Shown one piece after another: positions 1 through 12,418 of a DNA stretch of 64,000 nt (within the stretch, counting starts at the first letter, position 1; each line of letters opens with the position of its first letter). The notes beneath the pieces are model-generated. The model made no database searches, was not told where the DNA came from, and was given only the letters and a program-made list of their open reading frames with translations. Where the stretch lies: the NCBI GenBank assembly GCA_013397455.1, contig VYZB01000239.1:70371-134370 (forward strand), in the 5' to 3' direction. Source of the DNA: Crotophaga sulcirostris. Taxonomy: Eukaryota; Chordata; Aves; Cuculiformes; Crotophagidae. The translations under genes and the position numbers were made by a program.

Positions 1-1040
1 CTAATGAATCAGACCTATGTGTCAAAATGCCTACTCTAGTTACTGGTAATGAAATGTAAAGGACAGGACAAAACAAAGTAAACAGTCAAATAATTCTCTG
101 CAGGTGGGCTGAAGGCTCCTCAAAGTGAATGAGGACTTTTCCTCCTTAGGAAGCATAGCAGAACTACAAAGTGTACAGCAAATTACATCTAATAGACACT
201 TCCAGCTGACAGCAGTTAGGCAGTTGAAAAGACGTAACTAAAGCTCTTTGTGCACCCATGTAAGTTCATTTTACTACAGTGGCATTCTTCCCAATTCCCT
301 GATTTGGTCATTGTTCAGTCCACTCTGCACTGTTTTATTGTAACTCTGACTATAAAATATTTTGGGAATGAGCAGTTGTTTGAGCATATGCTGCCCATTG
401 AAAATCCTTTACAGGCCGCTGAAATACAAACACAAGTATGTCCAGATTATTCTCATTTGCCAAGCTTAGTTTGGTGATCTGAAGGAAACAATGGAACTAT
501 ATAAAATACAGCTACATAAATTGTTAATAACTATATATTCTAGGGAATTGTTCTAAATGGACTGGGAAACCACAAGGTGAATACTTTTTTTTCTCTTTTA
601 TATGAAGGAGGACTCTGTGTCTCTGACAGAGTTGAAAAAGAGAAGAGCAAGAGATTATATAGTCTTGGATCATCAAGTAAAGTGGGAAATAGGAATGTTA
701 CTACCATAAGAAATTGCTAATTCCACCTCAGCTTGTAATATCTCACTCTACATTTTTAAACACTGGCATTTTTAGGGATAAATAGTAATTTTTTTCAAAA
801 AAGAGCTCCCTCAATATATCTGAAGGTTGGGATGCAACAACCACCAAGTGCCTGAATGTCCCTGGTTAATTGAGTTTATTGGATCTAATGATGTTATAAT
901 AGTGATAGTGTAGCATCCTAACTATCTTTGTATGCTTGCAAATACGCAAGGAATCACGAAGTTTATTATGTTTGCAAGAGTAACTTGAGAAATATGACAT
1001 GCTTTAACTTAACTCTAGATACTTAAAATTTAATGAAGGA
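1..1040. other. AT-rich unique sequence, no gene seen
   Basis: No repeat family, convincing exon or RNA gene is visible. The small open frame at 250-477 has no recognisable domain and is the length expected by chance. This is plausibly intron or intergenic DNA. Confidence 0.6.
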
Positions 1041-1376
1041 ACTGCATTCCTCCCTTCTTTCAAGCAGATCAACACTTCCACCCATCTTAGTGTCGTCCGC
1101 AAACTTACTAAGTGTGCACTCAGTCCCCTTGTCCGGACTGTTGATAAAGATATTGAATAGGAGTGGCCCCAGCACTGAACCCTGGGGGACGCCACTCCTG
1201 ACCGGCCTCCAACTGGATTTAACTCCATTTAAATGGAGTTTAAATGGGCCTTTGGGCCCAAACATCCAGCCAGTTTTTTACCCAGCAGAGGGTGTGCCTG
1301 TCCAGGCCAATGGCAGCCAGTTTCTCAAACAGAACACTGTGAGAAACAGTGTCAAAGGCTTTACCAAAGTCCATCT
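1041..1376 (-). mobile_element. CR1 LINE fragment, reverse-transcriptase core
   Basis: Read on the minus strand, this is part of CR1 ORF2. The run AFDTVSHSVLFEKLAAIGL is followed by a WVKNWLD segment, then [19 protein letters not shown] and the catalytic FADDTK box (the F/YxDD motif of LINE reverse transcriptases). The original protein would copy CR1 RNA by target-primed reverse transcription. The piece is internal only: it lacks the endonuclease domain, the C-terminal part and the 3-prime octamer tail. A short duplicated stretch near 1222-1255 breaks the frame, so the RT reads in two pieces. It is a dead, old insertion. The plus-strand ORFs at 1033-1451 are shadows of it. Confidence 0.93.
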
Positions 1377-3359
1377 CCCACCACCTCAATTAAAGTAATG
1401 GAATATTTCAAGTCTTTCATAACAAATTCATATTGGCCAGTGGCCAAGTAACTTACTAAAATGTTCTAGAGAAAATGGAAACTCTACTTTCCAGTGCATT
1501 TGGACCCCATCACACTTATAGAAATACTAACCTAATGTTACTGATGTTTCTGTTCCACATGAGAGGAATGCTATTACAAGTATAATGTGTTCCATGAACA
1601 TTTTTAATCCAGAATAAGATTTTTGTTGTCTGGTTTATTCCCAAATAAGTCTTTCAGCAACAGAATCATACCAGTGTGACTTTCTAAACTGAATTAAAAT
1701 ACATATTTGAAATGCTCATGTCAAATTTGAGATGCACTTTGTTATTGTTCCACTGACCAATCCTATTGAACAAAAGATAAGAGCTTTCATATTGGATCTG
1801 GCATTCACTGTTTCTGATTACAGAAATGCTAATCCCTAAGTGGGAGTCAAGTGATAGTTCTGTGTTTTTCTAGCACTGAACTGTAACCAGCTTGTGACCC
1901 ACATAACAGATGTGATCACCAACTATGCTGGTGGAAGCTGTGTGATCTAGCAAAAAGCCACAAGTAACTCCTTGATTTCACTTGAAATATCACAGTCTGA
2001 CAGAGCTGCTTTGCTAATTAGTAATCCCTAACATTGTTGTTCTGGCAGGTTCACAAGGTGCCAACACTCGAGAATTCACTCTAGGAAAGACCTTCACTGG
2101 TAAAATTCAAATTTGAAGCAGGCTATTATGGCTAAATAATGGGTAAATATTTGTTCCTGATTACTCAAATGCATTAATGTATCATCTGGGCTTGTTTAAT
2201 TCGTTCATGTTGGAAAATTGATAAATGATCTTTTAGCTATCTTTGTATGCCTGCAAATTTGAGTGTAAAATCTTGTCCTTCTTGAACTCTAGATAGAGAT
2301 GAACTTAATATTTTTTCATATTATTTCAATGGAACTAAGATTGCTATCTCAATAATTTAGCAACGTTGCAATATTTAATTAAACAGAACTATTGTGGGGT
2401 TATATGCATTGTCTATAAAAGATGAATATAATTCCAAAGAGCTACTGGCTCAATGGATTCATTTTTGTCTATGAGGAGCGCATAAAAGGGTCACAGTTTT
2501 GCCCACAATGTGCATTACACCACTTGAGTCTTAGAAGATGCTTGACCCAGGCTTCCACGGCTTAAATTTTCCAGGGATTAAATTTCTGTCATTTTTTTTT
2601 TTTTGAACTTGCACAGTAGCATGAAGGAGTGTTCTTTTCAAGTGTTGTAACTAGCTATAGTTTTCTGGCTCGGAACTATACTTTGAATCCAGCCTACATA
2701 GTGCTCTGAAACAAACTGTTTTATAAATATTTGCATGAGGAACAGCAGCATGGAACATCATATATCTGGTCAGTGTTAAAGTCAGGAAGAGATGCTACAG
2801 CTCTTTTAGTCTCCCCAGAAAATAAACAAACTCATTATCTTCTGCATGTATCAGAATTTCTCTAGGATTACTGCACACTGATAATACAATGAAAGTGTTC
2901 ACACTCTTCCTCTCTGTCTTGCTCTCCCCTTGTCTTTTTCTGCATCTGTTGGCCTTTTGTATTAGAAGTAGTAGATTTGCTTTGAGATTCTGGGGTGTAC
3001 TGTGGATAGGAATTTAAGAAACTTTGGTTTATCATCAATTTAGAATTTATTAAGGTAAAATTGCAAAATCCCTATTGACACAATTATCAATTGGCTTAAA
3101 AAAGTAATTAAAATTAATTCAATGTATGCTTTATAATCAAATTAATCAATGACTTAATCAGATCTGAAAATAGAGAGATTCACTCCTATTTACTACACAG
3201 TGTGACAAGTATATATGCAATCATATTGTTATAGAGATATGTATGTATACAAAGATGTATCAATGTTTAGGCATAAAAGAAGTATGGGTCATGACAGAGA
3301 GAGAGGCTAGCCTGAAAATTTCCCTCTTAAGACTAGTGAGAATACTTACATATAATGAA
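1377..3359. other. AT-rich unique sequence
   Basis: This is mostly AT-rich DNA without recognisable repeats, apart from a T13 tract at 2592-2604. The one item of note is the weak exon candidate at 2049-2099, listed separately. Confidence 0.5.
2049..2099 (+). CDS. Tentative exon of gene model A (weakest member)
   Basis: A pyrimidine-rich acceptor (TTGTTGTTCTGGCAG) ends at 2048 and a GTAAAA donor begins at 2100. The exon is 51 nt. Entered with two bases completing a previous codon, it reads SQGANTREFTLGKTFT and leaves one base over. The next proposed exon (8759) needs exactly one leading base, so the phase fits. The protein family is not recognised. The donor is only fair, and a 51-nt open stretch is easily found by chance. 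It could be a pseudo-exon. Confidence 0.15.
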
Positions 3360-4110
3360 TCATTATTGCATGACAGGTGAGAGTCAGATCTCTAGGGGGG
3401 ATGACTTCACCTAAGGTCTTTCATTTGCTGTGTTAGCAAATGAGACTGCGTACTACACCTGAAAGGTGTCACTACTCAGGGGGGGATTACTGGTCTCAGC
3501 CTGCTGTGATCCAGAAGAGCTTAAAGGGCCTTCTATGTAGTTGCCTACTTATAGGGTTTCACTATGATTGACTTCTATCAGATATTAGAATATTCATTTT
3601 GTGTGTTAATATTCAATTTGGCTGCACTTTGAAGAAATCACAGTAGCGGAACTTTCCAGTTCATCTCAGGCCATGATCAGGTGTCCAGAAGGTCATGACT
3701 GATGGTCAGCCTCCTTCTCAAGTAATCATAAGGCCTCTTCCCAGGCACACAGGACCCCAAGAACACTGGGGGTTCACCCAAGAGCTCTGGATCCTTGTGT
3801 TGTAACAATGGTTATTCTTTCCCAGTGTGTCTCATCAAGATAACCAGTTATCAGCTCCCTTCATCAGGTGATTAGGAAGTTTATTTTCCAAGTATAGCAG
3901 TGTCAGGTAGGCCAAGGGGTTGCCTTGGCACCCTGGATGGCTGCTTCTACACAGTGGGAATTGTCCCTGTGAAGGCTGTGTTCCACTGGATTAGATAATA
4001 GCCCAAATAAGGGAGAGAAGGTGTTTTACCTTGTGCATCAAAAAGGTTATGCAAAGCAGCACAGAGTGGTCTGCGTGGCTAGTGGGGTGGGAAGTAATGC
4101 CACCACCACA
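3360..4110. other. GC-richer segment of unknown origin with paired hairpins
   Basis: This block is visibly richer in G and C than its flanks. It begins with a G6 run (3395-3400). Two adjacent hairpins follow: a 9-bp perfect stem at 3421-3429/3435-3443, and a 6-bp stem at 3455-3460/3464-3469. A G7 run (3479-3485) closes this part. I see no long ORF, no CR1 similarity and no clear terminal repeats. It could be a decayed LTR or DNA-transposon remnant, or a regulatory element. The boundaries are approximate. Confidence 0.3.
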
Positions 4111-7100
4111 TGGTGTTTGTAGATTTTGAAATGTGAGAGAAAAGTAGTGATATTTGTATACTAGTAGTTTAGTAGTTTTTACATAATTCTGTTGATAGTT
4201 GAGCGCTGGGCTTAACTACTGTGTGTAGTCTCAAGATCCCTCAGACTCATTTACTAGAGGCCGTTACTTCCTCTCCTCCTTATTTTCCCCATCCAAGGCT
4301 GCAAAACTTGTTTGCTTTTTAAACTGCAATAACATTTCTAAAGTGTCTATCATGTCCCTTTCCAGAGTAGCTGGCCTTCAGCCAGCATTCCATTTTCTGC
4401 CTCATGCCTGTTACCTTCAGTAACCAGCTGAAGTTTCTGCATAGAGATAATCTGCCTTTTGTCAGTCCTGTTTCATGTGCAGCTTGCAGTGAAGGAAAAT
4501 TTCCAAAGCAGTATATACTGAAGGAAGAGTACAACCACATATCATCATAGTTTCCTTATTTCCATCTTCTTTATGCACCAGTGGATTAGCTACTAGTATC
4601 CTTCTCAATGCATTGAAAGATGGGAAAACGGTGACCTGTGTGGCTAACGATGTTGCAGATGCATTATTGGCAACAGTGCAAAGCTTGATCTTTGTCAACC
4701 AAATAGCCATCTTGATTTGTTTTTGACACAAAATTTTGTCCTGCAAAGTTCCACAATCCTAAATACTGTATTTGATTTTAAATCCTTCACCTGGTCACAG
4801 GGAGAGACTCTCCTTGCAGATTCAAAATTACAAAAAGGACTAACGATGCAGTAAACAACCTTGATTCTCACTCTGTCTTTCTGTCTTTGTACAACCTTTT
4901 AATGACTGTCATTGCTTTAGCTTCAAGAGGTTGTGTGATCTAATTAGGGCAAATTGAATAAGACTGCTTTTATGCTAAAGCGTGAGAAAGTTAATTGAAA
5001 TCAATCCATGTTCAGTGAAAATGCTGGAGACATCACTGATAATTTAAAGCAATTAAAAGATGTTGTCCTGAAGCAAGGCAGAAACATTAAGTCTAAGAGC
5101 CTGTTAAAGAAAACTACCTAAAATATTTAAATGACATTATTCAGCTAAGATGGACTAGGGATAGCTGAAGCAATTAGAAATCGTAAAGCATAAAATCACT
5201 CATATGTAATCTCCTTTGAGCTATCTCAAGCCATTTGCTTTATTGTAAAGAAATAGATCTTTTTTTAGACTCTCATTTGTGACATTTTGCAAACAAAGGT
5301 GTACTAATGATGTGAGGCAGTACACTTGCAAATCTCAAGTCCTTATTTATGGGCCATTGTGCTTTAAGAAAATAGTAAGTGTTGAATGCATTCAATATGC
5401 ATTCAGTACAATTCAAATGCATTTTGTGGACTCATTTTAAATTACTCGTTCATAGGATGAAAAACATTGCCTTTGCTAGATGTGAGTGTTAAAATCCAGT
5501 CTCTTGGCTTTATCAAATTCCTAAGCATAGAAGTGTAAAGAAGATGATGTTTTTCCTTTCTTTAGTCCCCCTACCCATCACAGTGCACCTGTGTAACTTG
5601 CTGAAGGGTTGAGAATTCAGAGCTTCATGGTTCTGCAGCATTCCTATTTAGAAGTTTCTTCTAGTACAAGAAATAATATATAAGGTAAAGAATAGAATCC
5701 AAAAAAACATTTGAAATATGATCTGCAAAAGGTCATCTTGTTGTCGTCTATATTTAGCCTCTGGAACAGACATAATGGACTTGATTGTATTACCTCTCAA
5801 CTCTAGTAGGACTTGTGCTGTTCACTGAGGAAGTTTAGCTGCAATGACACATGCTGGTAATGCTGTACAGACATGAAATTGTATGAAAGATTAAGTCGCT
5901 AAAATATACCATAGGCACAGATTGAAGACAGCTCAAATGAATCTGCCAAATACTAGTAATTATCTTTTATGGTCTGTCACAGCTTGTACTTGCAGATTTG
6001 TATAAATCTTGGTCTTGGCAGTTTCTTTCTTAGCCATAGTTACACATATGGAGGTTTAAAAGGACTGATTCTGAGTCAGTAGCACAATGGATATGTCTGG
6101 CCAAGGGTTCTTAAAGTAAACATTTAAGATAATTTCGACTTGCTTGTGTGTGCACTCCCAATTCCTGATTATCAATTCTTCATTCAGTTTTCTGTCCTGT
6201 TTCCTTCCCAAAGGGCTGTGTCGGAATGCATTACGGTTTCCTTTCCTTGAAGGGCATGCTGCATACATGGCTTTCATCCAAGCAAGTACATTAGGTGCAG
6301 CCAACACATAGCAAAGGCAAGGGTGGATGCTGGAAAATGTTTCTTCCTTATAGTGCACCTACAGGCAATGTAGATACCCAATGCATTCATGTCTTTGGAT
6401 CCCTCGGAACAGGAAGGGATCATAATATTTGAAAGACTTTCCAGTCTTGCTAAGAAATACAGCCCTGAGATACATATCAGAAAATTTCCATTAAATGTGT
6501 CACACGCGTTAGCATTTGAGAGATGTTCTTTGTTTTTTTGTGTCCTACTGCAATAACGAAGGCTTTCACTATTAGAGTGAACGGTGTTGATAATGTTGAA
6601 AGTATTGATATTTTTCTTTTTTCCTTTATAGTCCTTCACCTGTAGTCTTGTGAAAGTTAAGAATCTTTGGTTGAAGTGGTTTCTTTTTTTACTGTTTTCC
6701 TCATTTTTAAACTTTGTTTTTTTACAATAAAGTATACTCCCACTTTTATGACTGCAGGAAAAAAGAAGCATTAGGCACCTCAAGAGTCTAAAACCAAAGT
6801 ACAATTTTTAAACTAATTTCATGATTTTTTTGTGTTTTGTTGCTTGAATTGTGAATGCTTTAGCTATGCAATACTGAAAGATACCTTTCAAGACTTCATT
6901 TATCTGCATTCAACTGGAGGTGGAAGGAAAAATGTTCTTAGCCAAAAAATGGAAACAAGTTATTTTCTTTAATATTTTTTGTTGATCTTCCATTATCTGT
7001 GAGCTACATTACTACAGGAAATTGCACCAACCTTTAGGTCACTATTATTCTTAAATGCTGGAGTTTGTGTGTTTGTTTTCAGACCAGAAGACAATATTCT

Positions 7101-8758
7101 CCTTCATAATACGAATGATGTGTTATCTCAGAGGATATACCTGCTATTGGTGTGTACTACTGTGATGCCTACAGCTTCGAACCATGATTAACACTTCATG
7201 AGCAAAAAGAGAAAATGAGAGACGAAAAGTATCTGCTAAAGAGGTTAGAGAAAAGGTAGAGAAAAAAAAACTTTTTACTTCAAGTAATGTATTGATTTTT
7301 TTGGGTCATTCAGGAATTACAAATAATGTCAGGACATGAGACTGGAAAGCATCTGATATTTGGTGCCTTAATCATAAAACCTTTCTTCCTCTTTCTGGGA
7401 AAAAAAGTCCAGAAAGCTGAAGAATCAACTCTACCCACAAAAAATTCTAAGGACTTCTGTGCACATAGCATCATTTAAAATTCCTGTGGTATTAGATGTG
7501 AACTTCATAGTAGTTCCACAAACAAACAAACAGCAACAAAAAAATTCTGTTTGCAGACCTAATCTGGACGTGGAAACTTAAACTAAACTAGCATTCAACA
7601 AAAGGCTTAGCTCACCTCTCTGGAGGGAATATCCTTTATGAATTTTGAACAGCATTCTGCTAAATTCAGTTTAGCTGAACTGGTTTTCCCCTGTCGCTTC
7701 CTGTTAGTTATATAGATCAACTCTAACAAGTTTAGGTTTTATACACTTTCATATTACACTACAAACTCACTATGCAAATGCCATGCCTTATTTCCTCAGC
7801 AAGATGTTTAATCAAAAATGACCCACAATTTCAAGCATGAATGCCTAACATCTCTTTCATTAACCACTACCTGGGACATTTTATAGTACTCTATCCTCAG
7901 CCACGACGTGCTGACACTATTCATGAGGCCATACTGGTATTTTACAGTTTAGCTAATCTCTTAACTATTCTTATTATTTGGTATGAAACACCATGGGGAA
8001 AGTTATCCCAGTCTACATAGTTACTGCAGAGGCAGTAGCTGTACTTTTCTCTACAAATACTCTACAATTCAAGCAAGGGACCTTGGTTATTTTTGTATTA
8101 TTCTTTAAATTTACCTGGGTAATATGTCTTGCTTGATTGGAGAAGTTTATATTTTTACATATTTTAAATAGATTTCTGTGTCAGGAGCGAAATTCTTGAT
8201 CTATATTACCTTTGTCTAACTTGAAACCTAAAAGAAATCAAGTAAGAGCCAAGCCAAAAAAGGATAATTCACTTTCCCTGCTTCTTGACTTCTCAAGGGT
8301 TTCACTACAAGGACACTTGCCAGTTAGTTCATGAATTTTTCGACATCTTTCATTACTGACCTTTCACTTCAATTTGAAGAGAATAGCAAGGTCTGGGCAA
8401 AATGGCATTGGTACTATTGCCTTTTAATTTGTCTCATTTCAACCAAACACAAATATCCAGTCTTTGTAATCATGTATGTCTGGCAAGTCTTGCTATTCTG
8501 GTAGGAACAATTCTTCTTTTTAATCTGTAAAATTTGATGTTTCTTCATGAAATAAAGCTGGAAAAATGGGTTGAGAAAAGTGATGACTACAACTGAAAGT
8601 TATTTTTTTCCCCATAGATACATTTCTCCGAAGTAATTCAGGGATCATTTTCCTTTTTGGAATGTTATGCTTTTTAAATCCATTCATTTTCTGGAAGAGT
8701 ACAGATTCTAACCGGGTGCCATCCAGCTAACAATTATATGACACTGGTCTTTTCTTAG
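4111..8758. other. AT-rich unique sequence with one long minus-strand ORF
   Basis: No repeat family is recognised. The stretch holds the longest open frame in the window, on the minus strand at 6274-6804 (listed separately). A good acceptor near 7081 lacks a convincing donor. Homopurine and homopyrimidine tracts are common. Confidence 0.5.
6274..6804 (-). other. 176-codon open reading frame, probably not a gene
   Basis: This is the longest ORF in the window. It starts with an ATG (MYFGFRLLRCLML...), then has a lysine- and asparagine-rich middle and a more hydrophobic C-terminal third. I recognise no domain, signal peptide or conserved motif. The composition follows the AT-rich DNA (many K, N, I, F, S). 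One ORF this long is not far above chance in 128 kb of strand length. A second minus-strand frame (6056-6358) overlaps its end. An unannotated single-exon gene or a decayed retrocopy remains possible. Confidence 0.1.
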
Positions 8759-8817
8759 CGTACCTATGGCTTGGACTCATGGGTCTTGCGGGACGACCTG
8801 CTGATGTGAATGGCTGT
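8759..8817 (+). CDS. Candidate internal exon, gene model A
   Basis: A strong acceptor (CTGGTCTTTTCTTAG) ends at 8758 and a near-consensus donor GTGAGTAAG begins at 8818. Of the three frames only one is open. It takes two bases (CG) to finish an upstream codon, then reads YLWLGLMGLAGRPADVNGC and ends on a codon boundary. The next candidate exon (15328) starts in the matching phase 0. The hydrophobic start followed by a polar tail suits no family I can name. It could also be a non-coding or pseudo-exon. Confidence 0.3.
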
Positions 8818-9139
8818 GTGAGTAAGACTTGTTAAAGAACTTCGTTAGCTCAGCAATAGTCATGGCATTTCTGAGGGTTTTTCCAGGCATAGTTAGACAT
8901 GAATTGCACCTGGTTTAGGTGTTTAATTCATAATAAAAACAGAGATGATGCTACTACTTAATGGTAGCATGAACTAATCTGCTATATGCTGGAAAAGTAT
9001 GATGAGTTTGCTTGCACTTTTCTGCTGGATGAGGGAATGAGGAATAGTGCACACATAAAATGTAAAGGAAAAAATGCCTGGCCATTCCTGCAAGCTGCAA
9101 TTTTTTACCCTGTTGTTTGGTACTGTGATTTTGTAATCT

Positions 9140-9466
9140 TGCTTACCTCCATCCCTAGAAAGGTGATGGAAGGGCTCAATCTAGATATTATCTCCAAGCA
9201 TCTGAAGGAAAAGAAGGTTCTTGGGAGTGGTTAAGAAGGCCAATAGTATCCTTGGGTATATTGAAAGGAGCGTGGGCAGCAGGTCAAGGGAGGTTGTCCT
9301 CCCCCTCTCCTCTGCAGTAGTGAGGCCCCATCTAAGGTCCTGTGTCCGGTTCTGGGCTCCCCAGCTCAAGAAAGACAAGGAACCACTGGAGAGAGTCCAG
9401 TGGAGGCCATGTAGTTGATGAGGGGACTGGAGCATCTCTCTGATGAAAAAAGGCTGAGAGACTTGG
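9140..9466 (+). mobile_element. CR1 LINE fragment with large internal deletion
   Basis: Two separate parts of CR1 ORF2 are joined in the same orientation. From 9140 to about 9230 the frame reads LTSIPRKVMEGLNLDIISKH, the N-terminal (fingers) part of the reverse transcriptase. From about 9232 it reads [20 protein letters not shown] and then [20 protein letters not shown], the ORF2 C-terminal region. The whole catalytic core between them, including the xxDD box, is missing. The copy stops near 9466 before the 3-prime UTR and octamer tail, so it is non-functional. Confidence 0.88.
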
Positions 9467-10598
9467 AGTAATTTGGGGGGATAGTTCTACAGAACCCCTC
9501 TTTTTCTACTTTTATAGAAAAAGCACAATTAACTTTTAAACTCTGAGTTGTCATTTATAGGTTGCAAAGTGGGATAGTTTAGTAGCTACACCCTGAAGCC
9601 TGTAATGCTTAAATTAAAACAAACAAATTTAAAAAACCCAAAATCTGATCTGTCTATGGGTGACAATGCACTTAAAACATTTTGTTGCTACATTTAACAT
9701 ATCCATATAGCTTTAACATGCAAAGTAAAGATGTTTGGCTGAAATTCTGCTGAATCGTAGCTAAACATCTTTGGTATTTTTATCTGTTCTGGGTATTTAG
9801 ATCAGCCCCATTGTGCTAAATTAGCTACAGAAAAATCCCACTACTGACATCAGAATATCCTTCTTGTTTATCATCTTTTTGTTTCTTTTAAAGTATTTTA
9901 TGTGCATTTTGAGCATTTTGCTGTGCTTACTGCATTTTAAATAGTGCAAACTTTATTTGTCTCTCATTGTCAATCAAGTATTTATCACCTCGTTATTTTA
10001 GTATATTTTTTGGATCTTCTGGGTCTGTGTTTAAAATAATACTGAAAGAAATGTTGCTGCACACAGCCCGTGGGATTAAATCCAGCTCTACAACCATCAA
10101 CACAAATCCCGAGAGAGCAACCTTCCCACTTGGTGATCCAGCTACAATCTGCCCTGTGGGCACGCCTCAGGGAATTCTGAGGTCAACTTTCTCTTAGAAC
10201 TAAATGTAGACTATTATACATCTAGATACAGGTTGAGGAAAATATTAAACACAAAGTCCTTAGTCATTGTAATCTCAGGTCTTCAACTTTCAGTAGCCAA
10301 ATGTTTAATTCTGTCATACCACATACTGAATATTTTTTCCTGTTGGAAAGCAAAAAGTTTTTTCCTTCAGAAAGGTAGTGATTTGGGATTTTTTTAATGA
10401 GTTTTTTCATATACTGTTTAAATAGATAAAAATTTACCTCATAAATATTTTCAGATTGGACATGAGTTTAAATGTTGAGTCTGGATTTTATGCTGAATTT
10501 ACACTTTTCTAAAGGGTGGGGGTCCTAGGAGTTGGGGATGATGTGGCCTGCTCTTCGATATAAGGCAAAGCATCAGAGAACCCTTAAGATTCCCTTCC
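9467..10598. other. AT-rich unique sequence
   Basis: I see no gene or recognisable repeat. The small ORF at 9967-10197 has no known features. Confidence 0.55.
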
Positions 10599-11212
10599 AT
10601 AGTATCATAAAATGGTTTGGGTGGGAAGGGATCTTCAAACCCATCCAGTTCCACCCCCCTGCCATGGGCAGGGACATCTCCCGCTGGATCAGGGTGCCCA
10701 AAGCCTCATCCAACCTGACCTTGAACACCTCCAGGGATGGGGCAGCAACCACTTCTCTGGGCAATCTGTGCCAGGGCCTCACCACCTTCATTGTGAAGAA
10801 TTTCTTCCTAATGTCTTATCTAAATCTTCCCCCTTCCAGTTTAAAGTCATTCTCCCTTGTCCTATCCCTCCACTCCCTGATAAAGAGCCCACCTTCCCGG
10901 CTTTCCTGGAGCCCCTTTCAGTACTGGAGGCTGCTCTAAGGTCTCCCCAGAGCCTTCTCTTCTCCAGGCTGAGCAATCCCAGCTCTCTCAGCCTGTCCTC
11001 GTAGCAGAGGTGCTGTTCCAGCCCTCGAAGCATCTTTGTAGCCTCCTCTGTGCCCATTCCAACACTTCCATACTCTCCTTATGTTGGGGATTCCAGAACT
11101 GGACACTACTCCAGCTGGGGTCTCATGAGAGTAGAGTAGAGTGGTAGAATCCCCTTCCTCAGCCTGCTGGCCATGCTTCTTTTAATGCAGTCCAGGATAC
11201 GGCTGGCTTGTT
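10599..11212 (-). mobile_element. CR1 LINE 3-prime end, 5-prime truncated
   Basis: In reverse complement this is the distal ORF2 and 3-prime UTR of CR1. It contains the conserved block CCCATGGCAGGGGG..TTGGAA and ends in degenerate octamer repeats at 10599-10612. The minus-strand frames still show ORF2 C-terminal pieces ([20 protein letters not shown] near 10930-11010; PREVVAAPSLEVFKVRLDEA near 10680-10760). Several frame breaks are present. It is the longest CR1 copy in the window at about 0.6 kb, against about 4.5 kb for a full element. The plus-strand ORFs here are shadows. Confidence 0.95.
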
Positions 11213-12182
11213 GTCAGAATTTAGAACAGTATAATTATTTTTCTTCTGAAGTGTATGATGTGAGGAAAGTAATTACCAATGTATGTGTAATATTTTATTT
11301 TTTTACTTTTTAACTGGAATCATAAACATTTAAAAGTTTCTAAGCCACTTAACCTGAATTTTATATTATTTTTGAAATTACCAATAAGAAGGAAAAGCAT
11401 CTTTGCTGACTACCTAATTTCTTTCAATTATGCCTTACTTTACTTTAAATAGCTTCTGTTTTTCACTATACTGTTTGCTCATCTGGTGAATTTTTGTTAA
11501 ATTTCTGTATTTCACCATCTAATTTTTGCCTATTATTTTGAGCAAGACAAAACTTTTTCCAATGTAAGTGTTTTAGTGAAAAGCTACATGAAAGTCATTG
11601 TGGCATTTATGGTAAATACTAAACCAAGCATTTCTAATTACTTTCTGAAAAAAACGGTACATAAAGAATTTCATGATAACATTAATCACATGGTTTGTGT
11701 TGTTTACTTTTTGCTCATCAAAGCTCTTTCCATGAAAACAAAGCCACACAGAACTGAAAAAAGTAGTAATCAGAATCACTGTGCTTAAAGAGTTGCATGA
11801 CTTCTGTTGTACCAAAGACTACAAAGCCACTTATCTGTGTAATTAAAATGACAAGATGCTGCTTGATTGTAGGAGACACATATGGGAGAAAAATAATTTG
11901 AAATATTATTTTAGATTGATTTTTTAAATGCACTTTTTTTTCACTTGACATAAACTGTAGTTGACTTAAATGTGCTGCTTTGCACACCAGGCTGTGTGAA
12001 CATTTTGAAGCATAATTGATTGATGATCCATATACACCTTTGGCATATTGTTATGCATAGTCATTCAGCCCTCGTTGGCTGAAACAACAATGTCAGTTTT
12101 ATGTATACCTTTATGTATTCCCTTTTCTACTGGAATCAAAGTGTTCTAGTGATACTGACTGTTTTGATTTTTTTTTTATATT
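11213..12182. other. AT-rich unique spacer between two CR1 copies
   Basis: Very AT-rich. Overlapping short ORFs occur on both strands at 11573-11987, without recognisable motifs. No gene is supported. Confidence 0.55.
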
Positions 12183-12418
12183 ATAGAATCACAGAATGGT
12201 TTGGGTTGGAAGGCACCTCAAAGCCCATCCATTTCCAGCCCCCTGCCATGGGCAGGGACACCTCCCACTGGATCAGGGGGCTCAAAGCCCCATCCAACCT
12301 GGCCTTGAACACCTCCAGGGATGGGGCAGCCACAGCTTCTCTGGGCAACCTGTGCCGATGCCTCACGGCCTTCACAGGAAACAATTTCTTCCTAATGTCT
12401 AATCTACATCTACCCTGT
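12183..12418 (-). mobile_element. CR1 LINE 3-prime end fragment
   Basis: It begins with ATAGAATCACAGAATGG, the reverse complement of the CR1 terminal octamers, and continues through the 3-prime UTR into the last ORF2 codons. The minus frame reads PREAVAAPSLEVFKARLDGA. It is the same subfamily as the copy at 10599 and is heavily 5-prime truncated, breaking off at about 12418. A T9 tract lies just outside the 3-prime end. Confidence 0.95.

Noticed and set aside
1874..1930. Possible exon upstream of 2049 (acceptor TGTTTTTCTAG, peptide LNCNQLVTHITDV...)
   Set aside because: The donor (GTGGAA) is poor and the implied intron is only about 118 bp. The phase fits, but the evidence is too thin.
7082..7150. 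Good acceptor TTTGTTTTCAG followed by an open frame (PEDNILLHNTNDVLSQ)
   Set aside because: No proper donor (only GTGTGT). The frame can also be read other ways, and it is not needed by gene model A.
10532..11057. Long ORFs on both strands (up to 135 codons)
   Set aside because: They lie in a CR1 fragment. The plus-strand ones are antisense shadows and the minus ones are broken ORF2 remnants.
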